Below, one piece after another: positions 46,307 to 55,796 of a stretch of 64,000 nt of DNA (the stretch's first letter is position 1; the number at the start of each line of letters is the position of its first letter). A program made the translations under genes and the position numbers. The notes under the pieces were generated by a model, which was not told the origin of the DNA, ran no database searches, and saw nothing but the letters and a program-made list of their open reading frames with translations. The stretch covers positions 24,501 to 88,500 of the forward strand of contig SAQE01000022.1 of NCBI GenBank assembly GCA_004020545.1, given 5' to 3'. The DNA is from Mesorhizobium sp. Its GTDB lineage: Bacteria; Pseudomonadota; Alphaproteobacteria; Rhizobiales; Rhizobiaceae.

Positions 46307-47374
46307 TCAGCCGGTTTTCGCCGCCGGCAGGACCTTCATCACCTTGAAGAGCTCGCCCATGGCATCTGGACCCGCGAGGCGTTCGACCGCGTCGGAAATC
46401 GCCTGCCGCGCGCCGTCATCGGCGTCGGCGCCGAGTGATCCGGCGCGCTCGAGCAGCCCCATGCCGAGCAGGAATTCGCCTTGCGTGGTCAGTTCCGCAT
46501 CGAGGCCGTGCGCCCGGACGGTCGCTGCCAAGGCCGCGAAATCCACATGGGCGGTGAGATCGGCCTCGCCGGGACTGGCGAGCACGTCTTCGTGATCGTG
46601 CCTGCGCATGGCCTGCAATGTGTCGCCGATGCCCGGCTCAAGATGGCCATAATCGATGAAGAGCCCTGCGCCGCCATGGCCGGCGATGCGCCCGGCAATC
46701 GCCGACATCAACGCCGCGCGGGCCGGCGCCACCTCGGCGATCGCGCCTTGCGGCGCGTCCGCCGCGCCCGACGGCAGCAGCGTCGGGTCGACGGAACCGG
46801 CGCCGGCAAAGAAATGGAGATTGTCGGCATCGTCGAGGCCGACCATCCGCTCGCGCCAGCCTGCGCCGACATGGACGAACTGGCGGATCGGCACCGCGTC
46901 GAACAGCTCGTTGCCGACAATGAAGAGCGGCTGCTGCGGCAGCGTGTCGATGGTCCGGTGCCAGCCCAGGGCCGCACGCTGGCCGGCAAGCGTCGCTTTC
47001 TGGATCTCGACGAGGCGCGGACTGGTCTCGATCATGGCGAAGGAAGCGCCGGCTGCAAACGCCGGGTCGAGCCGCGACCATGTGCGCAGCATGTCCTTCA
47101 TCAGCGTGCCGCGGCCGGGACCGATTTCGGCGAAAGTGACGGGGAGCGGGCGGGCCGCGCGCTGCCACGCCTGGTAAAGCCAGACGGCGACAAGCTCGCC
47201 GAACATCTGGCTGATCTCCGGCGCGGTGACGAAGTCGCCGGCAGCGCCGAAGGGCTCGCGCGTGGTGTAATAGCCGTCCTTGGGGTCGAACAGGCAGAGC
47301 GCCATGTATTCGCTGACCGGGATCGGCCCCACGGCGCCGATCAGGTCGACGATGCGGTTCTTCAGGCGGGTCAC
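46307..47374 (-). CDS. SAM-dependent methyltransferase, MidA/NDUFAF7 family
   Basis: A 355-aa protein of the DUF185 family; the mitochondrial relative NDUFAF7 methylates a complex I subunit. Motifs: [33 protein letters not shown], and the SAM loop [29 protein letters not shown] is typical as well. The GTG start overlaps the lgt stop (GTGA), and the pair lgt-midA is conserved in alphaproteobacteria. A role in complex I assembly is inference from the eukaryotic relative. Confidence 0.9.
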   Translation of the reverse strand: MTRLKNRIVDLIGAVGPIPVSEYMALCLFDPKDGYYTTREPFGAAGDFVTAPEISQMFGELVAVWLYQAWQRAARPLPVTFAEIGPGRGTLMKDMLRTWSRLDPAFAAGASFAMIETSPRLVEIQKATLAGQRAALGWHRTIDTLPQQPLFIVGNELFDAVPIRQFVHVGAGWRERMVGLDDADNLHFFAGAGSVDPTLLPSGAADAPQGAIAEVAPARAALMSAIAGRIAGHGGAGLFIDYGHLEPGIGDTLQAMRRHDHEDVLASPGEADLTAHVDFAALAATVRAHGLDAELTTQGEFLLGMGLLERAGSLGADADDGARQAISDAVERLAGPDAMGELFKVMKVLPAAKTG

Positions 47375-48225
47375 GCCGCCTCCGGCTGCGTCATCGGCTT
47401 CGCCGTCGCCATGGCCCAGATGCCGGCGAGCACCATCGGCGAGGACAGGATCATGCCCATGGTCAGCCAGCCGGTGCCGAGCAGATAGCCGAGCTGCTGG
47501 TCCGGCTCGCGGAAGAATTCGACGACGATGCGCGACAGGCCGTAGCCGCAGATGAAGGCGCCGCCGACGAAGCGGGGCGACTTCAGCTTCAGCCGCGAAT
47601 GGGTGAGGAAGCGCAGCACCAGGAACAGCGCAAGGCCTTCGAGCAGCGCCTCATAGAGCTGGCTGGGATGCCGGGTGAACGGGCCGCCATTGGGGAATTC
47701 GATCGCCCAGGGTACGTCTGTCGGCCGACCCCAGAGCTCCGAATTGATGAAATTGGCGACGCGCACCAGCCCGAGGCCGACCGGCACCCCTGCCGCGACG
47801 ACATCGAACAGCGTCCAGGTGTGGATGCCGCGCTTGAGCGAGAACAAGGTCATGGCGAGGACGACGCCGAGCAGGCCGCCATGGAACGACATGCCGCCCT
47901 GCCAGACGGCAAAGATGTCGAGTGGATGCGCGATGTAGCGCGGAAGATCGTAGAAGAGCACATAGCCGGTCCGCCCGCCGAGCACCACGCCGATCGCCGC
48001 CCAGACGATGAAGTCGTCGAGGTCCTCGGGCTTCATCGGCAGCTTGCCGTCCGGCCAAAGGCTGGCGTTGGTGACGAGCCGCTTGGCGTACCACCAGGCA
48101 AAGAGGATGCCGACGATATAGCCGACGCCATACCAATGTACCGCCAGCGGTCCGATCTGGACGATGACCGGATCGATGTTGGGGAAGGGCAGGGAGGCCA
48201 GCGGCAGCAGGAAATATTCGCTCAA
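47371..48225 (-). CDS. lgt: Prolipoprotein diacylglyceryl transferase
   Basis: Adds diacylglycerol to the lipobox Cys of prelipoproteins, in the inner membrane. The 284-aa protein has about seven helices, the [18 protein letters not shown] start, [11 protein letters not shown], and the Lgt signature [16 protein letters not shown]. The TTG start at 48225 is proposed because it stands 8 bases after CAGGAG and begins the conserved N-terminus. Substrates in this window could include the two lipoproteins. Confidence 0.92.
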   Translation of the reverse strand: MSEYFLLPLASLPFPNIDPVIVQIGPLAVHWYGVGYIVGILFAWWYAKRLVTNASLWPDGKLPMKPEDLDDFIVWAAIGVVLGGRTGYVLFYDLPRYIAHPLDIFAVWQGGMSFHGGLLGVVLAMTLFSLKRGIHTWTLFDVVAAGVPVGLGLVRVANFINSELWGRPTDVPWAIEFPNGGPFTRHPSQLYEALLEGLALFLVLRFLTHSRLKLKSPRFVGGAFICGYGLSRIVVEFFREPDQQLGYLLGTGWLTMGMILSSPMVLAGIWAMATAKPMTQPEAA

Positions 48226-48333
48226 ACTGGGGTCTCCTGGACACGGTCGCGTTTGGGCGCGGACCATGCGGCAGGGTTTTGGCGGGGTCAAGGCAAGGCG
48301 GGGTTCAGTTCTCGGCTGCCGCGACCCTCAACC

Positions 48334-48630
48334 CTAAGGGAATAGAATATTCTCAAAGTCCACGGCGCCATGCAGGACGTGCAGGATTTCCACCGCGTCC
48401 GGGCTGACACGATAGAAGATCAGATAGCGGCCGTGAATGTGCCGACGAACGCCCAACGATCGGTACCTCTCCACGACTGGGTGCCGCTCCGGGCTGGTCC
48501 TCAGTCGCAAGCAATCGCTACGCAGTTCCTGGATGAAGGTCGCGGCGCGAAGCGGATTGTCGAGCGCGATGTGATCGCCAATAGCCTCGAGGTCCATCTC
48601 GGCCTGTGCGGTGAAGACCAGCCTCCTCAC
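48334..48630 (-). CDS. parE: ParE/RelE-type toxin
   Basis: A 98-aa toxin of the ParE/RelE superfamily. The fold signature is seen in VFTAQAEMDLEAIGDHIA, FIQELRSDCLRLRTSPERHP and HGRYLIFYRVSPDAVEILHVLHG. ParE members inhibit gyrase, RelE members cut mRNA; sequence suggests ParE. The GTG start overlaps the antitoxin stop (GTGA). Two-gene toxin-antitoxin module. Confidence 0.9.
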   Translation of the reverse strand: MRRLVFTAQAEMDLEAIGDHIALDNPLRAATFIQELRSDCLRLRTSPERHPVVERYRSLGVRRHIHGRYLIFYRVSPDAVEILHVLHGAVDFENILFP

Positions 48631-48887
48631 CTGCCTCTCTCGGCCATCGCCTTGTATTTGGCCTCCAGGCGTTCAAGCACATCTTCGGCCGGCTTTACTC
48701 GCCCGTCGTCGGCGTCCGCGAGACCTCTTGCGAGCGCGGCGTCGAGCGCGGCAAGGCGCTTCTCTCGTTCTTCGACAAGGCGAACGCCTTCGCGCAGCAC
48801 TTCGCTTTTCGAATTGTAGCGCCCGGTGCTGACAAGCCGGTTCACGACATCTTCCAGTACGTGCCCTAGGTCTGCGCTGATCGCCAT
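48627..48887 (-). CDS. parD: ParD-type antitoxin
   Basis: An 86-aa ribbon-helix-helix antitoxin of the ParD/CopG type. The N-terminal RHH reads ISADLGHVLEDVVNRLVSTGRYNSKSEVLREG, followed by a charged helical tail that should wrap the toxin. It also represses its own operon; an AT-rich palindrome at 48912-48923 upstream is the likely operator. A strong ribosome site (AAAGGAG) precedes the start. Confidence 0.9.
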   Translation of the reverse strand: MAISADLGHVLEDVVNRLVSTGRYNSKSEVLREGVRLVEEREKRLAALDAALARGLADADDGRVKPAEDVLERLEAKYKAMAERGR

Positions 48888-48904
48888 GACGGACTCCTTT
48901 GAGG

Positions 48905-48935
48905 GTTCATTCTATAATAATAGTTATTGGAATGG
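48905..48935 (-). promoter_or_regulatory. parDE promoter and operator
   Basis: AT-rich region with CTATAATAATAG, a near-perfect palindrome, and on the minus strand TATTAT as possible -10. It is the only AT-rich spot nearby, 20-45 bp from the parD start. Confidence 0.5.
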
Positions 48936-49023
48936 CCGGCTAGCAATAGCAAAGTCGGTATCGGATGCGCTTGCATTCCGCGCCGCTCGCCACTACGTCA
49001 AAATCAGCAAGCGAGGATTTGCC

Positions 49024-49326
49024 ATGTCGAACGGACCGAACCGCATTCTCGACGAATTCGCCAAGCTGATGACGGATGCAGCGGGGGCCGCCCAGGGTGT
49101 TCGGCGCGAGATGGAGACTGCCTTCCGCAGCCAGGCCGAGCGCCTGCTCAACTCCATGGATGTGGTTCAGCGCGAGGAGTTCGAGGCCACGCGCGAGATG
49201 GCCGTCAAGGCAAGGGAAGACAACATCCAGCTTGCGGCGCGCGTCGAAGCGCTCGAGGCTAAGCTCGCCGAACTGACCGGGCAAGCCGCACCTGCGGCCG
49301 CGGCGAAGCCCAGATCAAAAAAATAA
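49024..49326 (+). CDS. ubiK: Ubiquinone biosynthesis accessory factor UbiK
   Basis: Small accessory factor of the ubiquinone biosynthesis complex (UbiK/YqiC family). The 100-aa protein has the family N-terminus NRILDEFAKLMTDAAGAAQG, a long amphipathic coiled coil (RSQAERLLNSMDVVQREEFEATREMA, then LAARVEALEAKLAEL) and a short Ala/Lys tail. The ubiquinone supply links it to the bc1 complex. Single gene. Confidence 0.9.
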   Translation: MSNGPNRILDEFAKLMTDAAGAAQGVRREMETAFRSQAERLLNSMDVVQREEFEATREMAVKAREDNIQLAARVEALEAKLAELTGQAAPAAAAKPRSKK

Positions 49327-49642
49327 TCGCTAAACTTTTCCACAAAGCGCGATCCGAAAAATCGCTTTGCCGTGAATCGCTTACCGGCATTGCATGAATC
49401 TTTTTGACAGCGCCTTTCCACATGCGAATGACGCAGTGCGAAAAATTGGGCTGTTCACGCGACTCCCGATCAATAGACTGAATTTGTTGCATGATTCGGA
49501 GCAGGGATCATGCGCCGGGCGGTGGGTCCGGTCTGGGGTCTTTGCGTTTGAGAAGTTCCTGGCCGTCCGAGTTCTAGACAAGATTGTTCGTCGTGTGTGC
49601 CCCGCGGAGCGTGTGGCGCTCCCCTGAACACAGGAAGCATCC
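49327..49642. other. Intergenic region between ubiK and ybjN-like gene
   Basis: About 320 bp. A weak hairpin CAAAGCG...CGCTTTG at 49344-49370 may end ubiK transcription. A 77-codon ORF here has no ribosome site or coding character. Nothing else seen. Confidence 0.45.
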
Positions 49643-50143
49643 ATGGAACTTCTCGAACTCGAATTCTCCCGCGAAATCCACCCGGTGGATGTCATCGAGC
49701 AGGTGGCCCACAACAATGACTGGTCCTTCGAGCGCGCCGGCGACGACGAGATTTCGATTTCGGTGGCCGGCAGTTGGACCGACTATCATGTCTCCTTCTC
49801 CTGGATGGAGGATTTCGAGGCGCTGCATCTGGCCTGCGCCTTCGACATCAAGGTGCCGGAAACGCGCGCGCTGGAAGTGATGCGGCTGTTGTCGCTCATC
49901 AACGAACAAATGCTGTTCGGCCATTTCGACCTGTGGGAGCAGGAGGGCGCGATCATGTTCCGGCAGTCGCTGCTGCTTGCCGGCGGGGTCGAGCCGTCGA
50001 GCCAGCAGGTCGAGGTGCTGCTGTCCTCGGCGCTCGAGGCCTGCGAATGCTATTTCCAGGCCTTCCAGTTCGTCGTCTGGTCGGGTACATCGGCCAAGGA
50101 CGCGCTGTCCAGCGTGCTCTTCGAGACCCACGGAAACGCCTGA
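49643..50143 (+). CDS. YbjN domain-containing protein
   Basis: A 166-aa cytosolic protein of the YbjN family, an alpha/beta fold related to type III secretion chaperones. Family-like parts: HPVDVIEQVAHNNDWSFERAG, FDIKVPETRALEVMRLLSLIN, GHFDLWEQEGAIMFRQSLLL. Function not established; E. coli YbjN affects motility and stress. Ribosome site GGAAGC upstream. It lies 18 bp before the CsaA-like gene. Confidence 0.88.
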   Translation: MELLELEFSREIHPVDVIEQVAHNNDWSFERAGDDEISISVAGSWTDYHVSFSWMEDFEALHLACAFDIKVPETRALEVMRLLSLINEQMLFGHFDLWEQEGAIMFRQSLLLAGGVEPSSQQVEVLLSSALEACECYFQAFQFVVWSGTSAKDALSSVLFETHGNA

Positions 50144-50161
50144 ACCAGGCAGACGCCAGCG

Positions 50162-50521
50162 ATGAGTTCCAGCAGCGTGCGCAAGCCCGAGATCAGCTTC
50201 GCCGATTTCGACCGTGTCGACATACGCGCCGGCACAATTATCGAAGCCGAGCCATTTCCGGAAGCGCGCAAGCCGGCGTTCAAGCTGAAGATCGATTTCG
50301 GCCCGGCCATCGGGGTGAAGAAGTCATCGGCGCAGATCACCAAATACTATGCGCCGGAGACGCTGATCGGCCGGCAGGTCTTCGCGGTGGTCAATTTCCC
50401 GCCGCGCCAGATCGGCCCGTTTATGTCGGAAGTGCTGACGCTGGGCTTTCCGGATGAGGAGGGCGCCGTCGTGCTTGGCGCCATCGAGCGCAAGGTGCCG
50501 GACGGCGGGCGACTGTTTTAG
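50162..50521 (+). CDS. csaA: tRNA-binding protein CsaA-like
   Basis: A 119-aa single-domain OB-fold protein of the CsaA/EMAP-II tRNA-binding group, reported as a secretion chaperone in Bacillus. Motifs: [34 protein letters not shown], and [21 protein letters not shown]. Length is typical. Probably co-transcribed with the YbjN gene. Its TAG overlaps the TAA of the convergent hydrolase. Confidence 0.92.
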   Translation: MSSSSVRKPEISFADFDRVDIRAGTIIEAEPFPEARKPAFKLKIDFGPAIGVKKSSAQITKYYAPETLIGRQVFAVVNFPPRQIGPFMSEVLTLGFPDEEGAVVLGAIERKVPDGGRLF

Positions 50522-51066
50522 CCTCGCCAGTCGATGCCGTCGGCGAACTCTCTCAGCAGGCGCAAACCCTCCGGCCAGTCGCCCAGAGCGCTTGCGGCGT
50601 TGATGTGCCCCAGCGCGCTCAACTCGATGAACCGGCTTGCCCATTGCTTGGCGCGGCACCGCTGATAGATCACGCTGCCGAAAGGATCGTTGCCGCTGGC
50701 GACGATCAGCGATGGGAAGCGCAGCGGCGCGGCAGGCGTGGCGGTGAAGCTTGCCGCCGCCTGCACGGGGAATGCAGCCGATTGGGGATCCGGGACCGAA
50801 ACGAGAAAGGCGCCGGCGGCAGCGAGATTCGAACGCGCGCTCCAATTCGCGACGAGCAGGCAGGCGAGGCTGTGCGCAACGAGAATGCAGGACGGGCCAG
50901 CCTCCCCGACCGCCTCGTCGAGCGCGTCGATCCATTGCTCAAGAACGGGCGCGTCCCAGCTTGCCGGGCGAAAACGGCGCATTGCCGGATCGCTACGCTC
51001 CCATAGGGTCTGCCAGTGCCATTCGCCCGAGCCGCCGATACCTGGCAATATGACGAAGCGCCTCAT
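50518..51066 (-). CDS. RBBP9/YdeN-type alpha/beta hydrolase
   Basis: A 182-aa small serine hydrolase. It begins with the sheet and oxyanion loop [19 protein letters not shown], typical of the YdeN/RBBP9 group, with the nucleophile Ser in VAHSLACLL, Asp in ASGNDPFGS and His in LGHINAAS. Substrate unknown. The start at 51066 has GAAGGAAAG upstream. Divergent from the Lrp-family regulator across 119 bp, which may control it. Confidence 0.88.
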   Translation of the reverse strand: MRRFVILPGIGGSGEWHWQTLWERSDPAMRRFRPASWDAPVLEQWIDALDEAVGEAGPSCILVAHSLACLLVANWSARSNLAAAGAFLVSVPDPQSAAFPVQAAASFTATPAAPLRFPSLIVASGNDPFGSVIYQRCRAKQWASRFIELSALGHINAASALGDWPEGLRLLREFADGIDWRG

Positions 51067-51185
51067 GATCTTTCCTTCAATCTCCGCTTCCCCTTCGATC
51101 TGCAGCCATTGTGGCTGCTTGCATGAGGTTGAGGAATAAGGAACTATCGGAGATATTCCACTACAGCCGATGGATTGAAGGCAGG

Positions 51186-51665
51186 ATGTCATTTCAAGCA
51201 CCGATTCCGCTCGACGAGACCGATATGTCGATCATCGAAGCGCTGCAGGAGAACGGCAGGCTCGCCATATCCGAACTCGGCCGCCGCGTCGGTCTCTCCC
51301 AGCCTGCGACCTCGGAGCGGGTCAAACGCCTCGAGGAGCGCGGTGTCATTTCAGGCTACCACGCGGTCGTGGATGCCAAGAAACTCGGGCTCGGCATGAT
51401 GGCGGTCATCAGGGTTCGCACGACCCATGAAAATATCCAGCGCTGCCTGCGGCAATTTTCCGAGATGCCTCAGATCCTGGAAGTCCATCGCGTGACTGGC
51501 GAGGATTGTTTCGTTCTGAAGGTGATCGTGCCGTCGCCGGAGCGACTGGAGAGTATCGTCGATGCGGTCGCACGCCATGGTGCCGTCACTACCTCGCTCG
51601 TCCTGCGCTCCGAGCCGGTGAAGATTTTGAGCAGGGACTTGCTGAGGGCCGCGGGCCTGAACTGA
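51186..51665 (+). CDS. Lrp/AsnC-family regulator
   Basis: A 159-aa feast/famine regulator: N-terminal HTH (DETDMSIIEALQENGRLAIS, then VGLSQPATSERVKRLE) and C-terminal ligand-binding RAM domain (MMAVIRVRTTHENIQRC, then HRVTGEDCFVLKV). Ligand unknown, usually an amino acid. Start chosen at 51186 with GAAGGCAGG near; the ORF extends upstream without conserved sequence. Likely target: the divergent hydrolase or itself. Confidence 0.9.
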   Translation: MSFQAPIPLDETDMSIIEALQENGRLAISELGRRVGLSQPATSERVKRLEERGVISGYHAVVDAKKLGLGMMAVIRVRTTHENIQRCLRQFSEMPQILEVHRVTGEDCFVLKVIVPSPERLESIVDAVARHGAVTTSLVLRSEPVKILSRDLLRAAGLN

Positions 51666-51746
51666 CGGCGGGAAAGGCGCTACACCGCCAGCTTGCGCGG
51701 CATTCCCGACGCTTGCCGAGCGCAGCCAGGAAGCCTCGCAGGCGCA

Positions 51747-52691
51747 TCATGGCGCCGCAGCCGGCCGGATTGAGGCGACGGCTGCTGGCCGAAATGCGCC
51801 GAGAATGGTTCCGACCGTTGCGGCTGAGAGCACGAGATGGAGGACGTCGAACGGCCAGGCGAGTCCGAAATGCATCAGCATGAGGCTCAAGAAGGAAGGC
51901 GACGCGGCATCCGCGGGAATCAGGATCAAGCCCGCGGCCAGCACCAGCCCATATTTGAGTACGGCAACTGTTGCGAGAACGATGAGCATTATGGCGACGA
52001 AACGCAGATGATTGCCGTCGAGCGCACGCCAGCACCCGATTGGATCAAACGATCCCGTCCAGAAAAAATCGCCGACAAAGAGATATGTCCAGGCAAGTAC
52101 GAAACCGCCCGCGAACAGGTTGAAGACTCCCATCGCCGAGGTCCAAGATGCGACGTCCTCAGGACTGAGCGGCAGGTCATGTGTGGCCAGCAGACCGGCA
52201 ACAAGCAGTTTGTGCTCGCCGGCGACCGCAAAGCCGCTAAGAAGCTGGACGGCCGCGAGAAGCAACGCAGCCAGAAGAATCCGCTGGCTGAGTTCAAAGC
52301 GCATGCCCGCGATAGCGAAGCGTTTAACACTTTCAATGCCGCGCCGAACAACGACACGGCCATGCTCGGGCGCGTTTGCCATGCGATCCAGAACGAATGC
52401 AAAGACCATCGCCGAGAACGGCGCGGCAACAATTGCGGAAAGCCAAGTCCTGGAGTCAAAGCCACGCGATAGAAGCCAGGTAGGCACCTGCTCCGGATCG
52501 GCAAAAAGAACAAGCGCAAGCGCCGCCAGACAGAGCGTCGTCAGAAAGCAGGGAAACCAGGCGGCCACGAAGAGCGGCCAGGCGTTCGCACGGCAATAGC
52601 CGAACACCCTCGCAACGGCCTTGCCGATGCGCAACACACGACGCTTCGGCGACACGGCAGGCAACTCGTCCAGCGTTGACATCGGCGTCAA
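51747..52691 (-). CDS. Hypothetical multi-pass membrane protein
   Basis: A 314-aa integral membrane protein with about six helices (around residues 38-62, 85-102, 137-157, 183-210, 232-255 and 270-295). It has no recognised domain. The stretch SFDPIGCWRALDGNHLRF is a polar loop between helices 4 and 5 and could be functional. Its ATG at 52691 has AATCCC only, so MST three codons on is an alternative start. Single gene. Confidence 0.7.
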   Translation of the reverse strand: MTPMSTLDELPAVSPKRRVLRIGKAVARVFGYCRANAWPLFVAAWFPCFLTTLCLAALALVLFADPEQVPTWLLSRGFDSRTWLSAIVAAPFSAMVFAFVLDRMANAPEHGRVVVRRGIESVKRFAIAGMRFELSQRILLAALLLAAVQLLSGFAVAGEHKLLVAGLLATHDLPLSPEDVASWTSAMGVFNLFAGGFVLAWTYLFVGDFFWTGSFDPIGCWRALDGNHLRFVAIMLIVLATVAVLKYGLVLAAGLILIPADAASPSFLSLMLMHFGLAWPFDVLHLVLSAATVGTILGAFRPAAVASIRPAAAP

Positions 52692-52972
52692 TCCCGCAGC
52701 GAACTACACATGCAGAATAATGCACTGCAAGCAACTGTCGCACAAGCTCTCGCAAGGAGCGCGCTCGCGAAGATCAAAGCTCGCCGGCACACGATGCCCG
52801 AGTGCGTCTCAACAACCCCACATGGAAGACTTGTCCAAAGGCATTGGCGGGTTTCGAAGTTCTGGAATTCCTGGGAGAAATGCATGAGTGGCGGCATTGA
52901 AGCGGCCACACAACTGCCGCCGATCCGCATCGCTGAGGGCTGACGCCAGTCATCCTACGCGCGCCGGCTCTA

Positions 52973-53995
52973 TCAGGCGGCAAGCTTGCGCGGCATCCCC
53001 AGTGCTTCCTCGACGGCGTCGAGGAACATTTCGGCGCAGGCCTTCCAGCTATAGCGCATGGCGCGCTGGCGCGCCTCCGCGCGGTCGATCTGAAGCGCCT
53101 TGAGCGCGGCTTCGCCCAGATCCTCGGACACCGCCCCGCCGACGCCGTCACCAACGATATCGATCGGCCCGGTCACCGGGTAGGCGGCCACCGGCGTGCC
53201 GCTGGCCAAAGCCTCGATGATGACGTTGCCGAAGGTGTCGGTGCGGCTTGGAAAGACGAAGACATCGGCCGATGCATAGATTTCCGCCAGCTCGTCGTTC
53301 GGGCGATGACCGAGGAAATGCACCATTGGATAGCGGGCCTTGAGCTTCGCCAGCTCCGGCCCTTCACCGACGACCACCTTGCTGCCGGGAAGATCGAGAT
53401 CAAGGAAGGCGGTCAGGTTTTTCTCGATCGCGACGCGGCCAACGCAGAGGAAGACGGGGTGGGGGAAGCTCGTGTCCTTGCGCTTGTCCGGCCGGAAATG
53501 ATCGGTGTCGACGCCGCGCGTCCAGGGTCGCAGCTTGTTGAAGCCGCGCGCGGCGAGATCGTCCGAAAGCGACTGGGTGGCGACAAGCGTGCCCTGTCCG
53601 GAATTGTGGAAGTCGCGCAGCCAGTTGTAGGCCCAGCCCTCCGGCACTGGCAGGCGGGCGCTGAGATATTCGGGAAAACGCGTGTGGTAACTGGTGGTGA
53701 AGGGGCGGCCGGCCTTGCGGCAGTAGCGGCGCGCCATGATGCCCAGGGGCCCTTCGGTGACGATGTGGATGTGGTCGGCCTTGCGCGCATCGATCAGCCG
53801 CGCGACATGGCCGGGAGTTGTCAACGCCAGCCGAATGTCTGGATAGGTTGGCAGCGGCAAGGTGCGGAAGATGTTCGGCGTCAGGAAATCGACCTCAACG
53901 TCGAAGGATTTCAATGTCTCGGTAAGCCGCTCCAGCGTGTGGACCACGCCGTTGACCTGCGGCCGCCATGCGTCGGTGACCATCAGGATGCGCAT
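52973..53995 (-). CDS. GT4-family glycosyltransferase
   Basis: A 340-aa retaining GT-B glycosyltransferase (family GT4). The acceptor domain begins MRILMVTDAWRPQVNGVVHT; the donor domain has FLCVGRVAIEKNL and the EX7E-like SRTDTFGNVIIEALASGTPV. Similar rhizobial enzymes act on diacylglycerol to make glycolipids, for instance under phosphate limitation, or transfer mannose; I cannot tell which from sequence. Start chosen for GAAGGATC six bases upstream. A lipid role is inference. Confidence 0.87.
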   Translation of the reverse strand: MRILMVTDAWRPQVNGVVHTLERLTETLKSFDVEVDFLTPNIFRTLPLPTYPDIRLALTTPGHVARLIDARKADHIHIVTEGPLGIMARRYCRKAGRPFTTSYHTRFPEYLSARLPVPEGWAYNWLRDFHNSGQGTLVATQSLSDDLAARGFNKLRPWTRGVDTDHFRPDKRKDTSFPHPVFLCVGRVAIEKNLTAFLDLDLPGSKVVVGEGPELAKLKARYPMVHFLGHRPNDELAEIYASADVFVFPSRTDTFGNVIIEALASGTPVAAYPVTGPIDIVGDGVGGAVSEDLGEAALKALQIDRAEARQRAMRYSWKACAEMFLDAVEEALGMPRKLAA

Positions 53996-54198
53996 GACGA
54001 TCCTTCGCTGAGATTCATGAGCGCGCCAGCACGGTGGCGAAACGGCAGCCAGGCAGCGGCTCGCGCTTCGCTCCAGCGCACCCTGGCAGGCGCGGGATCG
54101 AAGCGGGGCGGCAGGGCCGAATCGGTAAGGGTCGCGCGCTTCATGCGCGCTCTTGATCATGATTTCATGACGGGCGGATGAACCCCGCAATTTTGATT

Positions 54199-54247
54199 GA
54201 GCATGATCTAACCCGAAAACCGGGTTCCACTTTTTGGGATCATGCTC
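54199..54247. repeat. GAGCATGATC...GATCATGCTC palindromic repeat
   Basis: A 49-bp element with inverted ends GAGCATGATC and GATCATGCTC and core CCGAAAACCGGGTTCCACTT. This type is widespread between genes in Rhizobiales and lies just after the histidine kinase stop. Confidence 0.8.
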
Positions 54248-54251
54248 CGAT

Positions 54252-55664
54252 TTACGCGGGGACCTTGATCACGGCGCGCAGGCCGCCGAGCGGGCTGTCT
54301 TCGAGACTGATGTCGCCGCCATGGCTGCGGGCGATATCGCGGGCGATCGACAGGCCAAGGCCGGTGCCGCTGGCATCGAGATTGCGCGCCTCATCGAGCC
54401 GCAGGAATGGCTTGAACACTTCCTCGCGCTTGTCGGGCGCGATGCCCGGACCGTCGTCGTCGATGGTGACGGTGAGCGAGCCACGGCCATGGTTGGCCTG
54501 GACCTCGACCGTCTTGGCATAGCGGAAGGCGTTGCCGATGACGTTGGACAGCAGCCTGGCAAAGGCGTTCGGCCGCACATGCACGGCCGGATCGCCGGTC
54601 AAGGTCGTGGACAGCTTGCATTTGCGCAGCTGCGCTTCCTCGCCAAGCTTCTGGAAATAGGTCTCAAGATCAAAGCGGCCGGTGTCTTCAGCAGCCTCGC
54701 CGCGGGCAAAGGCGAGATAGCCCTCCAGCATCGACTGCATATCGTCGATGTCCTGGTTGAGCGCGGCCTTGGTCTCGGCCTTGCCGCCGGCCAGCGCCAG
54801 CTGCAGCTTGAAGCGGGTGAGGATGGTTCGAAGATCATGGCTGACGCCGGTCAGCATGGCGGTGCGCTGTTCGATCTGGCGCTCGATGCGCTCGCGCATC
54901 TGGATGAAGGCGAAGCCGGCGCGGCGCACTTCCTCTGCGCCGCGCGGACGGAAATCGCGCGGCATTGGCCGGCCCTTGCCGAAGCTCTCGGCAGCCTCGG
55001 CGAGCGTCAGGATCGGCCTTATCTGGTTGCGCAGGAAGGGAATGGCAATCATCAACAGCACCAGCGAGGTGCCGACCATCCAGATCAGGAAGATATGGGT
55101 GTTCGAGGCGTAGGCCTGGCTGCGGCGCACGAAGACGCGCAAGACCTTGCCTTCGAGCTGGACGCGAACCTCGACGACGTTGGAGTTGCCGACCGTGTCG
55201 ATCCAGAAGGGGCGGTTGATCTGCCTGGTGATCTCCGACGACAGGGCCGTGTCGAGGATCGAGAAGAACGGCTTCGGCCCGGGGGGCGGCAGCGGATCGG
55301 GCGGGAGCAGATCGACCTTGAGCTGCATGCGGTCCTGAGCGATGCGGATGACATTGGCGTAATCGGCGTCGTGCGGGTAGGTCTCCATCATGTCGATGAT
55401 GGCTGCGATGTCGGCGATGGTCGCCTGCGACAGGCGCTGGGTGACCGTCTGCCAGTGGCGCTCCATGAAGACGAAGGCGACGACCGACTGGAGAAGGATC
55501 ATCGGCGCGATGACGATGATGAGGGAGCGGGCATAGAGCCGCTTCGGCATGTAGAGCGCGACCAGGCGCCAGAACCGGTTCCAGGCGCGCGGCATCGCCT
55601 TTAGCGTCCGCATCGCGAGATCGCCGATGCCGCCATCCTTCTTTTCCAGTTGCGTGGTCGCCAT
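54252..55664 (-). CDS. Sensor histidine kinase of the EnvZ type
   Basis: A 470-aa membrane kinase: helix near residues 45-66, a periplasmic domain of about 125 residues, a second helix (FLIWMVGTSLVLLMIAIPF), HAMP, HisKA with the H-box LTGVSHDLRTILTRFKLQ, and HATPase with N-box NVIGNAFRYA, DDGPGIAP and GTGLGLSIARDI. The last gene of the MarR - response regulator - kinase series, with the kinase separated from the regulator by 132 bp that hold a palindromic repeat. The periplasmic signal is unknown. Start set by GGAAGGGCG. Confidence 0.9.
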   Translation of the reverse strand: MATTQLEKKDGGIGDLAMRTLKAMPRAWNRFWRLVALYMPKRLYARSLIIVIAPMILLQSVVAFVFMERHWQTVTQRLSQATIADIAAIIDMMETYPHDADYANVIRIAQDRMQLKVDLLPPDPLPPPGPKPFFSILDTALSSEITRQINRPFWIDTVGNSNVVEVRVQLEGKVLRVFVRRSQAYASNTHIFLIWMVGTSLVLLMIAIPFLRNQIRPILTLAEAAESFGKGRPMPRDFRPRGAEEVRRAGFAFIQMRERIERQIEQRTAMLTGVSHDLRTILTRFKLQLALAGGKAETKAALNQDIDDMQSMLEGYLAFARGEAAEDTGRFDLETYFQKLGEEAQLRKCKLSTTLTGDPAVHVRPNAFARLLSNVIGNAFRYAKTVEVQANHGRGSLTVTIDDDGPGIAPDKREEVFKPFLRLDEARNLDASGTGLGLSIARDIARSHGGDISLEDSPLGGLRAVIKVPA

Positions 55665-55740
55665 TCGCCCTTCCGCTCGTCGATGGCCGGTCAGCAAAGG
55701 GCCGAAGCGCGCCGTACCTGGCACGCTTCGCTTCTTTGGT

Positions 55741-55787
55741 GCATGTCGTTATCCCAAAACCGCTGCCCACTTTTGGGCGACACGCAC
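55741..55787. repeat. GCATGTCG...CGACACGC palindromic repeat
   Basis: A 47-bp element with GCATGTCGTT at the left, CGACACGC at the right and the core CCCAAAACCGCTGCCCACTTTTGGG. It lies between the response regulator and kinase genes, a place where it could adjust their relative expression. Confidence 0.75.
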
Positions 55788-55796
55788 TGGAACAGT

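Noticed and set aside
49394-49627. A 77-codon ORF between ubiK and the YbjN gene
   Set aside because: No ribosome site, no coding-type base pattern and no recognisable feature.
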